From positions 1,488,001 through 1,552,000 of the forward strand of contig OY762224.2 of NCBI GenBank assembly GCA_963665265.2: a stretch of 64,000 nucleotides of DNA, in the 5' to 3' direction. Shown here piece after piece: positions 9,298 to 17,792 of the stretch. The notes below the pieces were generated by a model. That model made no database searches. It was not told the DNA's origin and saw only the letters and a program-made list of their open reading frames with translations. Source of the stretch: CAXXHQ01 sp963665265 (GTDB lineage Bacteria > Planctomycetota > Planctomycetia > Pirellulales > Thermoguttaceae). A program made the translations under genes and the position numbers. The stretch's first letter is position 1. Each line of letters opens with the position of its first letter.

Positions 9298-9950
9298 ACG
9301 ATCGCCTCATCCTCCCATGGCTCGACGACTTCGACCTGGAGGGCCTGCCGCATCTCTTCGGCCGAACGCTCCGGTTTTTCAGCCCCGCAGAGCCAGGCCG
9401 CATATCGGCTCGCCCACTGGTCAAGATGGCGAATGTCGCCCGTCTCACCGATCACGTTGGTCCACCGTTCAAAGCCGAGAAGTTCGCGGTCGGGGCGATT
9501 CGGACCAGGGCCGTAACCTGGCCGAACGACCTTAATGAGTTCCCCGCCTTGTTCCAGAACGGCTTCGGCCTCGTTGAGGAACCGAGTGTCGGGAATCAGC
9601 ATCACGTCCAAGCCATGCTCGCTCTTGAGCACATAATCGAGCCAGGTGCGCTCATAGACCTGCTCCCGCACGGCCGACGTGCCGAAATCGATCCAAATCC
9701 GCCGAGGACTCTTGCCGATCTCCGGCAGCACGATCTCACGCAGGCCGGCTCCCGGCTCCGTCTCGTAGTATTCCGGTCCTTGGAGTCCCGCCCAAGAATA
9801 AAGATCGTGGCAGATTTCTTTGAGTTTCCACGCCCAGGACCGCTTGCCGACGCGGAGTCGCGGATCGAGACGACGCGCCTTGTCGATGACGTAATTGGCG
9901 AAAGTGTCTTTGCCCACGCGACGATAATGACCAATCGCAATGATCTTCAT
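9294..9950 (-). CDS. Deoxynucleoside monophosphate kinase
   Basis: 218 residues. The P-loop GHYRRVGKDT (residues 7-16, K14) and overall pattern match phage dNMP kinases, which phosphorylate dNMPs to dNDPs and feed DNA synthesis. The motif IPDTRFLNEAEAV in the second half fits the conserved Asp-Arg region of this family. A strong ribosome-binding site (GAGGAGG) lies 5 bases before the ATG. The gene overlaps the exonuclease by 4 bases and follows a small frameshifted gene. It complements the dCMP deaminase, dUTPase and ribonucleotide reductase encoded downstream. Confidence 0.8.
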   Translation of the reverse strand: MKIIAIGHYRRVGKDTFANYVIDKARRLDPRLRVGKRSWAWKLKEICHDLYSWAGLQGPEYYETEPGAGLREIVLPEIGKSPRRIWIDFGTSAVREQVYERTWLDYVLKSEHGLDVMLIPDTRFLNEAEAVLEQGGELIKVVRPGYGPGPNRPDRELLGFERWTNVIGETGDIRHLDQWASRYAAWLCGAEKPERSAEEMRQALQVEVVEPWEDEAIV

Positions 9951-10110
9951 TCTGCCTCCTCTTCAAACGCTGGATAAAATCGCCGCCGTACGGGTCGCTC
10001 GCCTCCAATTCGTCTTCCGGCCATTCGGCAAGATCAGCTTCCGCGATCAGCGTCGCACGAAGCACAGAACGCGAGACGGCCTCTTCGTAGCGACAAACGT
10101 CAATCGTCAT
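9947..10110 (-). CDS. Small phage protein with apparent -1 frameshift at its end
   Basis: The ATG at 10110 overlaps the stop of the primase gene (ATGA). About 47 residues follow (MTIDVCRYEEAVSRSVLRAT onward, then an acidic AEWPEDELEASDPYGGDF). In this frame translation would run 200 bases into the dNMP kinase gene with an unlikely arginine-rich tail. A shift of -1 at the TTTT run near 9973-9976 instead gives YPAFEEEAE and a TGA overlapping the kinase ATG, which is the coupling used throughout this phage. Either one T is missing from the sequence or ribosomes shift here. No family recognised. Confidence 0.55.
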
Positions 10111-12830
10111 TGCTTCCTCACGAGCCAGTTGTCCACGGCCATCCAAGGCTTCACGTCGGGAGTCGGTGGCTTGGCCTCGAACGATAAATTACCGATCATC
10201 CGTTTATTGCCGGTGTAGCAGCCGTAGGGAAAACGCTGCTTGATCTCGTCGAGAACGAGGCTTTTTTTCCACGCATAACGCCGATCTTCCGGCAACCATT
10301 CGAGGAAGCGTTTGTAGAAGGCGGCGAACTCCACCATCTCGCCAGGCGCCTGGAAGCATTGCTCATTGACGAAGGTTTCCAGAGGATTACCGTTGATCTC
10401 CTCCGCGCGCTCTTTGTTGCGCGTTCGCAAAGGCGGAAGGCCCAAACGGCTGTAAGGCGAAGGCAGAGTCAAATCCATGATCGTTCGCATGAAATGCGGA
10501 GCTTCTTCTTTGAGTTTGGCGATCAAAGCGTTCTTCGGGATCTCCTCGCCTGATTCCAAATCGGGTACGAACATCACCACGATCCGCGTGTCGCCGGACT
10601 CCAGATAGACGTTGCGGAGCCTATTCCCCGTTTGAATAAAGTGCAGCGTGTTGCGCTGCTTGTAGGCGTCGGTGTACATCCGACGAATCCACAATTCGTC
10701 GTTGGTGGTCCAGTCTTTGATGCGGTTGTACGCCCTTCCGTCATGCGCCGAGAGGTCGGTTTCCTCAATGTACGCGAGCACGCAATTGGCCAATTCGCCG
10801 TTGAAATCTGTGTTGCTGCCCAACGCCCTGTCGGCCGACGCTACCCCTTTCGTCACCAGGAGCGCAATCGCCTGGTGAAGAACGGACTTGCCGCTGTTTT
10901 GGTTTCCGTAAAGAAACAGATAGGGTAGCGGTTGGAACGGATCGCGGAGCATGAACGCGATCCAATACAGCAGGTAATCCGCGCCCGTCTTGATGTTGTG
11001 GAGGCCGCACCACCCGTTTTCGCGCACGGCGGAGTCGAGGTCTTGGCCGCAATGACGCAGCACGCGATTCCAATGCGAATGCTGCGGCGTCCGGTCGTAT
11101 TCCATGCCCGCCGGGGCGTAGGCGAATTGCGCGGCGTGAAGATTCCATTGCCGATCCCCTGGGTACTCCGGCTGGAACGGCACGTTGACGAGCTTCCACG
11201 CCTTGCCGATCGTGCTTCCCAGGATCAATTCCACTTCGGATTTCGCATTGCCGAGCGCATGAAGGCGGAGCTTGACCTTCTCGGTGCTGAATCGCTGCCA
11301 TGTCTTGTCGTCCGAACGCAAGTACCAGCCGGCGTCTTCTCCCGACGGAGAAACCAATTGACGAATGACGCCGTCGTATTCGGCGTGAGACACCTCGTCA
11401 TGCTTCGCGTCCGTGACGACGTCGAACAGCTTGACCCATTTGTCGCCCTTGCTGATCCATCCGTCGAGCGTTCTATTCTTTTGGCCCTTCTTCTTGAGAA
11501 TGTGCATCACCAGGCGTCCGTCCTTATGGGACTTGAGGCGAGCCTGATACTTCGCCAATAAAGCTTCTTCTTTGTCCTCGGGCAACTCAATCTTCTGCCC
11601 CAACATCTCGGCGGCCTTTTTGGCTTTGGCGACCGTGTTGAACATGAACCCGCCGTGATCCGGGTCTTCGTGCGCGCCCATCGCCTTGGCGATCGTTTGC
11701 AAGTTCGGTTTGCAATTGAAATAGCAATTCGTCCAACCTTCCTTGTCTTGGTTCCAGGTCTCCGCCTCTTGGACTCCGGGCGAAAACCGATAGACTCGCC
11801 AGCCGCCGTCATCTAGCGGAAACATGAAGCAGTTGGGGGCGCCGGGATTGTTTCCTGCGCTGTTGGTGCGGAAGATGCCTCGATAGCCCCCGTTCTCCAG
11901 CAGTTTCCCCAGCGCTTTGGTGTGGGTCTGGCAGAGATGATGATCGGGCACCCAGATCGTCGTGAATCCGGAATGCGAAAGCTCGTCGATAATACGTTTA
12001 TGCGTCTCGTCGAGCGGAACCATGCGTCTGGCCGATGCAAGGGCCTCGAACGGATCGAGATGCTCGTCTTTCAACTCCGCGCAGACTCGAACCTTGGCTC
12101 GACGACGGGTCACGACTTCAATATGATCGCGCCAGTTCGACGGGAGATCGGCCAGAGCAAGCGTCTTGTCGGCCGGCTTGATGAGCTTTAGACCCTCGTT
12201 TTCGGGCGTCATCTTTCGATGCCAAACCCACATATTCGAGCCGCAGGCGTCGATCTGCGAGGCGAAATCAAAACCCGTCTCGCTGGACATCATCCCCAAA
12301 ATGCAGCGGCCGAGGGCTGAGTGTTCGGTGTGGTTCGCCGTGGGAACGCCGACCTCGTCAAAGTAAACGTAAAGATGAATGCCGGCCCCGCCGGTACTCT
12401 TGCGAACCTCGACGTAAGGCAAGGACATTGCGGCTTCCTTGACCCGTTCGAGTTCCTCATTCGATACGCCGATTCCCTTAGCGTGTCCGGTAATAGCGTC
12501 GAAATCGAAGCCCAACGCCCTACTTCGTCGCGCGGACCAATCCCAACCCGTCCACCCGACGCCTTCTACGTGAAGGTCGAGAGGCCAATGGAGTTCATAG
12601 TCGCGGAATTCCGGGTTGGAGGCGGCGTTCTTCGGAATCCTGATATTGAACCATTCATATTCTCCGTCTGAATACGTGTTCCGCCGCCCTTCGACCGGCT
12701 CGCCGTTGTCGGCGGCCGCGTTGATTTGCGTTTCCATGAACGGGGTCAGACGATCCAGCAGATCAGGTCCGTTATGCTTGGCTCGCCGGGCGCTCAGGAA
12801 GTTCCGAATCGCTTCAGTAACTTTGGGCAT
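10107..12830 (-). CDS. Primase-polymerase fused to SF3 helicase
   Basis: 907 residues. The N-terminal half carries the archaeo-eukaryotic primase signature: GFDFDAI (D109, D111), then STGGAGIHLYVYF (His152), then WHRKMTPENEGLKLI. The C-terminal half has a superfamily 3 helicase with Walker A LYGNQNSGKS (K648), a likely Walker B (LAYIEETD) and a sensor Asn (IQTGNR). Such fusions unwind the origin and lay down primers at replication start, usually as hexamers. It is the first gene leftward from the control region at 12843-13273, as expected for an origin-linked initiator. The stop overlaps the next gene (ATGA). Confidence 0.85.
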   Translation of the reverse strand: MPKVTEAIRNFLSARRAKHNGPDLLDRLTPFMETQINAAADNGEPVEGRRNTYSDGEYEWFNIRIPKNAASNPEFRDYELHWPLDLHVEGVGWTGWDWSARRSRALGFDFDAITGHAKGIGVSNEELERVKEAAMSLPYVEVRKSTGGAGIHLYVYFDEVGVPTANHTEHSALGRCILGMMSSETGFDFASQIDACGSNMWVWHRKMTPENEGLKLIKPADKTLALADLPSNWRDHIEVVTRRRAKVRVCAELKDEHLDPFEALASARRMVPLDETHKRIIDELSHSGFTTIWVPDHHLCQTHTKALGKLLENGGYRGIFRTNSAGNNPGAPNCFMFPLDDGGWRVYRFSPGVQEAETWNQDKEGWTNCYFNCKPNLQTIAKAMGAHEDPDHGGFMFNTVAKAKKAAEMLGQKIELPEDKEEALLAKYQARLKSHKDGRLVMHILKKKGQKNRTLDGWISKGDKWVKLFDVVTDAKHDEVSHAEYDGVIRQLVSPSGEDAGWYLRSDDKTWQRFSTEKVKLRLHALGNAKSEVELILGSTIGKAWKLVNVPFQPEYPGDRQWNLHAAQFAYAPAGMEYDRTPQHSHWNRVLRHCGQDLDSAVRENGWCGLHNIKTGADYLLYWIAFMLRDPFQPLPYLFLYGNQNSGKSVLHQAIALLVTKGVASADRALGSNTDFNGELANCVLAYIEETDLSAHDGRAYNRIKDWTTNDELWIRRMYTDAYKQRNTLHFIQTGNRLRNVYLESGDTRIVVMFVPDLESGEEIPKNALIAKLKEEAPHFMRTIMDLTLPSPYSRLGLPPLRTRNKERAEEINGNPLETFVNEQCFQAPGEMVEFAAFYKRFLEWLPEDRRYAWKKSLVLDEIKQRFPYGCYTGNKRMIGNLSFEAKPPTPDVKPWMAVDNWLVRKQ

Positions 12831-12933
12831 TCTTCTTCCTTAGATGACGGACGCTCAGAGACGTCGTAGGTCGCGCGGGATAGCGGCGTCGCTCTGAAGG
12901 GCGCAGGTGCGCCAGAGCGGCGAAAGAGTAACT

Positions 12934-13256
12934 GGTTCTAAAGATAAGGTGGCGTCAAATGCGAGAAAATATACCCGAGAAAACGCGATCCGAAGGAGTT
13001 TTCGGCCGCAGGGGATAGGTTGTGAGGACGCGACGTTATCGTCGGCTTATTATTCTCCTAAAAGTTATTAGTCGCTTCTCAAAGATATTTTCACCCGCGT
13101 GCGACAAGGTGAAAGATAGGGGACTATGTGGCGAGAGTAGGGAGAGACGCCGAGTAACTAGATTCGATTGCTCGGATCAGCCGCCATGAGTTTCGATCGC
13201 TTCATGGAATCGCGGGTATATTTTCTCGCATTTGACGCCACCTTATCTGTAGAACC
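12934..13256. repeat. Divergent control region bounded by 44-bp inverted arms
   Basis: 12934-12977 and 13213-13256 are inverted copies of one 44-base sequence (43 of 44 match). Read outward, each arm contains GGGTATATTTTCTCG and TTTGACGCCACCTTATCT. Between the primase gene (leftward) and the ParB-like gene (rightward) there is no coding sequence from 12843 to 13273. The centre is AT-rich (TTATTATTCTCC, AAGTTATTAG) and holds a smaller hairpin, TTTCACC 13089-13095 with GGTGAAA 13108-13114. The arms end 17 bases before the ParB-like ATG. Likely paired promoters with operators, possibly also the replication origin; the function is inferred. Confidence 0.7.
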
Positions 13257-13273
13257 AGACAAAGGAGCTTCGC

Positions 13274-14152
13274 ATGGACAAGATCGAGTTCCTGCCGATC
13301 GACGTCTTGCGAGAGCCCAAAGTCAAGCTGCGAGACGTGAATCGGGAAAGCGTCGCGTTTCTTGAGATGCTTGAGAGCATCCGCGAAAAGGGCATTCTGC
13401 AATCACTTCTCGTTCGTCCCCTCGGCGACGTCTATGAGATCATCGAGGGGATGCACCGCTACGCTTGCGCCCGAGAGCTCAGGCTAGACGAAGCGCCCTG
13501 CATCATCAGAGAGTGCGGAGACGACGAGGTTCTGATCCTGCAACTCCAGGCGAATGCGATCTCGCCGGAGACGAAGCAAGCCGAGTACGCCCAGCAGCTA
13601 AAAAGGCTGATGATGCGAACGCCCGGCATGACGATCCGCGATGCGGCTTGTCTCATCCGCAAGTCGCCTGCGTGGGTTGGAAAGTGTCTCGATCTGGTCA
13701 ATCTTCTGAAGAACGTTCAGTTGATGGTGGACCGGGGAGAGATTCCCATCGAAAACGCCTACATGTTGGCGAAGATTCCGCGATCTATGCAAAAAGACTA
13801 CGTGGATCGCGCCAAGCTCCTTCCTCACGGCGAATTTCGCCCGTTGGCGGCTGCGTGCGTCAAGCAATTCAGAGAGGCGGTCAAGCAGGGAAAGATGGAC
13901 GCCTTCTATTCGGACGCATTCCGTCCGCAGGCGTATCTTCGATCGCTTAAGGACATCGAAATCGAATTGGGCAAGAGAGAAGTCGGAGCGCTTATTTCGG
14001 CGACCGAAGATTGCCGGAACGCGAACGACGGGTTTTACGCAGGTCTGCGGTGGGCCTGCCATCTCGACAGAGCCAGCGTGCGTGATCAAGAGGCCGCAAT
14101 CCGCAGCCGCAGACGGAAAGAGGTGATGGATGCGTCCGTAGATTCAAGCTAG
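13274..14152 (+). CDS. ParB/Srx-fold nuclease-like protein
   Basis: 292 residues, ATG with AAAGGAG 6 bases upstream. The N-terminal ParB-like domain shows the specificity pattern KGILQSLLVRP (residues about 40-50) and EGMHRYACARELRLDEAPC (about 60-78). An HTH-like segment follows (MTIRDAACLIRKSPAWVGKC). Proteins of this fold bind and sometimes hydrolyse CTP and recognise DNA sites; in phages they serve partition, regulation or nicking. It is the first gene rightward from the inverted-arm region, so it may act on that site. The second ParB-like protein at 19584 is a distant relative. Confidence 0.75.
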   Translation: MDKIEFLPIDVLREPKVKLRDVNRESVAFLEMLESIREKGILQSLLVRPLGDVYEIIEGMHRYACARELRLDEAPCIIRECGDDEVLILQLQANAISPETKQAEYAQQLKRLMMRTPGMTIRDAACLIRKSPAWVGKCLDLVNLLKNVQLMVDRGEIPIENAYMLAKIPRSMQKDYVDRAKLLPHGEFRPLAAACVKQFREAVKQGKMDAFYSDAFRPQAYLRSLKDIEIELGKREVGALISATEDCRNANDGFYAGLRWACHLDRASVRDQEAAIRSRRRKEVMDASVDSS

Positions 14153-14190
14153 TCCTCCTCCCTTCTCACCATCAAATCCATGAGTATCCA

Positions 14191-14934
14191 ATGAGCACCG
14201 TTTTAGCTACCGTTGATCTTAACCAACTTCCCGCCACTCAACTCGGCTCCGACGAACAGTTCGACGAAATGTCGCGCAGCACGGGTTTTCTCGGCCGACT
14301 GCAACTCTTTTCCAAAGGCAACGCGATCAACGAAGGTCTGATTCCTCCCGGCTCCTATGGGATTCCCGAATCCGACAAGAAGATCGTCAAGCTCGGTCCC
14401 AGCATCGACGTTTTACCCTTGGCCCGTCGTCTCAAGGCGCTCGACATGAGCGACGCCGAGGCGATCATCGCCAATTACGACGCGACCAGCGACGAGTTCA
14501 AAGACATCGCCGCCCGCAGCCAGGAGAGCGATTCCAAGTGCATGTACGGCACGTCATTCCTGGTCTTTGAACGAACTACCGGACGCTTTCTGGAATTCTT
14601 CTGCGGCTCCAAGAGCACCCGTCCGATCGCGGGCGACGTCGCCGTCTTCCTTCCGTTGAGCCAGGCCCAGATCGACGCCAAGAAGGCGGCCGGCTCCGAC
14701 GTGAGCAAGATGGAGCCGCACGGCCCTCGTCCCTGCACGTTGAAGGTCCGACTGGCGAAGAACAAACGCGGTCATTCGTGGCACGTTCCCGACGTCCAGC
14801 CTTGCTCCGTTCCGTTCGCCAATCTGCCGACCGTCAACGTGATCGCGGACGAAATCGCCAAGTTCCTGAGCATTAAGAACGGTGAAGTCGAAAGCGTCAA
14901 GGAGGAACCGGGCAAGAAAGCTCGCGCTCGATAA
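14191..14934 (+). CDS. Conserved-looking phage protein, unknown (247 aa)
   Basis: 247 residues starting 38 bases after the ParB-like gene. The protein is soluble, with a compact central region (IPPGSYGIPESD, SKCMYGTSFLVFERTTGRFL, FFCGSKSTRP) and a basic Lys/Arg/Glu tail. No catalytic motif was recognised. Its place among early replication genes would suit a DNA-binding or single-strand-binding accessory role, but that is a guess. Confidence 0.55.
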   Translation: MSTVLATVDLNQLPATQLGSDEQFDEMSRSTGFLGRLQLFSKGNAINEGLIPPGSYGIPESDKKIVKLGPSIDVLPLARRLKALDMSDAEAIIANYDATSDEFKDIAARSQESDSKCMYGTSFLVFERTTGRFLEFFCGSKSTRPIAGDVAVFLPLSQAQIDAKKAAGSDVSKMEPHGPRPCTLKVRLAKNKRGHSWHVPDVQPCSVPFANLPTVNVIADEIAKFLSIKNGEVESVKEEPGKKARAR

Positions 14935-14941
14935 CCGGTCC

Positions 14942-15222
14942 GCGACGCGGGCGGGCGTCGCACGGCTCTCGCGGTCCTGCCGGCCGCAGGCGAATCTGCA
15001 AAGGCTTCCGCTGAGCCTGCCTAGCGAATCAGCGGTTCTGTAAAGACGCACGTGGCGTCGTCTTCGCCTCGCTTCTCTTGATCGCCTGGCGGTCCCATCG
15101 GGCGGCGCGCCTGCGTCATGGACGGATTCCAACGCCGCTGAGGGCGATCGTCTGCGGGCGATTCAGGGAGGGAATCATCGTTAAGAGCGTGCGGGCTAGC
15201 GGACAAGTGAACCTCCGCTAGC
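14942..15222 (+). ncRNA. Hairpin-dense intergenic region, possible structured RNA
   Basis: The 326 bases between genes (14935-15260) contain no credible coding sequence but a series of perfect hairpins: GCGACGC/GCGTCGC (14942-14961), CCTGC/GCAGG (14976-14990), CCGCTGA/TCAGCGG (15008-15034), GACGC/GCGTC (15045-15059) and GCTAGCGGA/TCCGCTAGC (15195-15222). The last lies 39 bases before the next ATG and has no T-run, so it is not a simple terminator. Read on the plus strand in keeping with the flanking genes. A regulatory or small RNA is possible; function unknown. Confidence 0.4.
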
Positions 15223-15260
15223 GAAACACGCAGTAACCGGCGTTTTTCGGAGAATGCCTC

Positions 15261-15779
15261 ATGCCTGTCGAAGCTGCGCTGATTACGGTCCCCTCAATCG
15301 ACTTCACTACGTTGCTGAGCCTGACGCACGGCGCCTTGGGCTACAACATCGCGGACAACGCTGACGCCAGTCATCGCAAGCTGGCCGACGCCGAAAAGTT
15401 TCTCTCATGCCTGGCGGCGTTGAAGGAGGACGGCGGGGAGATCACTCCGAATCTTCTTCCGCATGTTTCGTTCACATTACTCATCCTCGCCGACGAACGA
15501 GATTTACTCGACATCCTTGAACGGGCTTCCGGCATGTCTTTCGTTCGCGCCGATACGACGGCTCCAGGCGTCAGCCTCGCCGTCGTAACCGGCGCTCTCG
15601 GGCAATGGAAGGAAGCCGTGGCCTCCGGCGTCGGCGAGGCGGCGACTCCCGCCGTTCGCATCTGCTACTCAAAAATTCTTCTGCTATTTGATCGGGCCGG
15701 CTTGACTGCCGTATGGAACGACTTCGAGCGTCGTCCGGCGCCCGATCACAGCGGCTTTCTTTTGGAATACCATGCCTGA
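15261..15779 (+). CDS. Hypothetical phage protein (172 aa)
   Basis: 172 residues, mostly helical by composition, with no signal peptide, membrane segment or known motif. GGAGA lies 6 bases before the ATG. It overlaps the start of the helicase gene by 8 bases, so it is co-transcribed and probably coupled to it. I do not recognise the family; a partner role with the downstream SNF2 helicase is only suggested by the coupling. Confidence 0.6.
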   Translation: MPVEAALITVPSIDFTTLLSLTHGALGYNIADNADASHRKLADAEKFLSCLAALKEDGGEITPNLLPHVSFTLLILADERDLLDILERASGMSFVRADTTAPGVSLAVVTGALGQWKEAVASGVGEAATPAVRICYSKILLLFDRAGLTAVWNDFERRPAPDHSGFLLEYHA

Positions 15780-17778
15780 TCTCGTTCAATGCAAGCTGAC
15801 CACCCGGACTTCGAGCGGCAAACTCATTCGGTCGGCGGCCGCCCTCCAATACAAGGACGGGCGCATCTGGTTCGTCAAGTCGCCGTTCAGCCTTAAAGAG
15901 GAAATCAAAGCCATGCGAGGCTCTCGCTGGCACGGCAGAGACGACGATGACGACGGTCGCAAAATCTGGAGCGTCGAGGATTGTCCTCGTAATCGTTTTC
16001 AGCTTGCGTTTCTGTCCGGAGAAGACGCGTACGCTTGGTTTGATCGTGATCTAATTCGCCGTGACTACGCCGACGCTCGACTTAACGGCGTACCGACGAC
16101 CATGATGAGCCATCAGTGCGATTTGGCGGACAACGGCCTCACTTATCACTATCAGCTATGGGCGGCGGAGATGGGAGTCGGCAAGACGCTTGCCGCGCAG
16201 AAGGTCATAGAAAAAAGCGGTTCTCCGTATTGGTGGTGGGTCGGCCCTAAAAGTTCCATCCCCAACATCAAGCGCGAGTTCAGGAAATGGGGTTTCGATT
16301 TCAACGGTCCCGTTCGCGTTGAGTTCATCACTTACGAGGAACTTACGAAACGCATGGATGAATGGAAGCCTGATGACGAGCTTCCCCAGGGCGTGATCTT
16401 CGATGAGTCCAGCCGCCTCAAGGGCGACGCCAGCCAGCGCACGACGGCCGCTCAGCGATTGGCGGATTTTATCCGCGAGAGATACGGGTTTGACGGCTAC
16501 GTGATAGAGATGAGCGGCACCCCCAGCCCGAAGTCGCCGCTTGACTGGTGGAGCCAATGCGAAATTGCTTGGCCCGGTTTCCTTCGAGAAGGCAGCCGTA
16601 AGGCGTTGGAGCAACGTTGCGCGTTTGTGGTGATGCACGAGTATGAAGCCGGCGTATTTCCCAAACGCATCGGTTGGAAGGATGACGAGCGTAAATGCAA
16701 GCATTGCGGCCTCTTCGAGGAAAAAGGTCCGCATGAGTTTGACGGGATCGGCGATCCCGGAGACGTCCATTCGTTCGAGCCCAGCTTTAATGAAGTCGCC
16801 TACATTCATGAGCGGCTCAAGGGCTTAGTCGTCATCAAGCATAAACGAGACTGTCTGACTCTGCCGGAAAAGAGATACCGCAAACTCGTCTGCAAGCCTA
16901 ACCCAAGTGTGTTGAGGGTCGCGCAGGCGATCATGAATAGCGCGCCGAATACGATCGTCGGCCTGACGTTGCTCAGAGAGCTGAGCGACGGCTTTCAGTA
17001 CAGGGACGTGCCGGACGGCGAAATCCGTTGTCCTCATTGCCCGGACGCCTGCGGCGAGATTGAAGAATGGTTCGACCCTGACGACGAAGAGGCGACCTAT
17101 AGCGCAATAGACGTGCTGAGCGAGGATTTCACAACCAAGCTTCGGAAGCGCACGGCGCCCTGTCCGCGCTGCTGCGGCTCCAAGACCGTTCCGAAGATCA
17201 TTCGCATCAGCCGAGAGATTCCATGCCCTAAGGAGCAGGCGCTTAAGAAACTCCTCGGAGAATGCGAGGAAAACGGCCGCATCGTCACGTTCGCCGGATT
17301 TACGGGCAGCGTCGATCGGATCGCCAATATTTGCCGCAAGGAGGGGTGGTCGGCGCTTCGCTGCGACGGCCGAGGTTTTGAGGTGACGGACCGAGAAGGC
17401 GTCGTCCTCACGCAAAAAGGCGAAGACGCGCTTGAGTTCTGGGCAAATCGAGACAACCAACGGGTCGCGTTCGTTTCGCATCCGGAATCCGGCGGCATGA
17501 GTCTGACTCTGACGGAGGCCCGCATGGCGGTCTACTGGAGCAACAGTTTTAAGCCGGAATATCGGAGCCAATCTGAAGATCGAATCCACCGCAAAGGAAT
17601 GGATGAGAATCTTGGCTGCGAGATAGTGGATCTGATCCACCTTCCGACGGACGAGCAGGTACTCGAAGTGATCCGGGCCAATCGGAAGCTCGAATTGATG
17701 ACGCTCGGCGAGTTCAGGAACGTCTTGGACGTCGAAGGCGACGATGACGAAGCGATCGTCGAAGAAATCGTGGCCTAA
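15772..17778 (+). CDS. SNF2-type DNA helicase/translocase with internal zinc clusters
   Basis: 668 residues. Helicase motifs in order: motif I AAEMGVGKT (K138), motif II IFDESSRLKGD (DESS in place of DEAH), motif III EMSGTP, motif V ESGGMSLTLTEARM, motif VI SQSEDRIHRKG. Two Cys-rich insertions sit in the second half: KCKHCG near residue 305 and a ribbon made of IRCPHCPDACG and APCPRCCG around 420-466. An Asp-rich loop (GRDDDDDG) lies near residue 58. Family members move on double-stranded DNA with ATP; in phages they often replace replicative or remodelling helicases. Expressed within the early block. Confidence 0.85.
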   Translation: MPDLVQCKLTTRTSSGKLIRSAAALQYKDGRIWFVKSPFSLKEEIKAMRGSRWHGRDDDDDGRKIWSVEDCPRNRFQLAFLSGEDAYAWFDRDLIRRDYADARLNGVPTTMMSHQCDLADNGLTYHYQLWAAEMGVGKTLAAQKVIEKSGSPYWWWVGPKSSIPNIKREFRKWGFDFNGPVRVEFITYEELTKRMDEWKPDDELPQGVIFDESSRLKGDASQRTTAAQRLADFIRERYGFDGYVIEMSGTPSPKSPLDWWSQCEIAWPGFLREGSRKALEQRCAFVVMHEYEAGVFPKRIGWKDDERKCKHCGLFEEKGPHEFDGIGDPGDVHSFEPSFNEVAYIHERLKGLVVIKHKRDCLTLPEKRYRKLVCKPNPSVLRVAQAIMNSAPNTIVGLTLLRELSDGFQYRDVPDGEIRCPHCPDACGEIEEWFDPDDEEATYSAIDVLSEDFTTKLRKRTAPCPRCCGSKTVPKIIRISREIPCPKEQALKKLLGECEENGRIVTFAGFTGSVDRIANICRKEGWSALRCDGRGFEVTDREGVVLTQKGEDALEFWANRDNQRVAFVSHPESGGMSLTLTEARMAVYWSNSFKPEYRSQSEDRIHRKGMDENLGCEIVDLIHLPTDEQVLEVIRANRKLELMTLGEFRNVLDVEGDDDEAIVEEIVA

Positions 17779-17792
17779 CTCAAAGGGGTTCT

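Noticed and set aside
16825..17640. 271-codon antisense gene over the SNF2 helicase
   Set aside because: Codon-bias shadow of a strongly supported gene; no start context or recognisable sequence.
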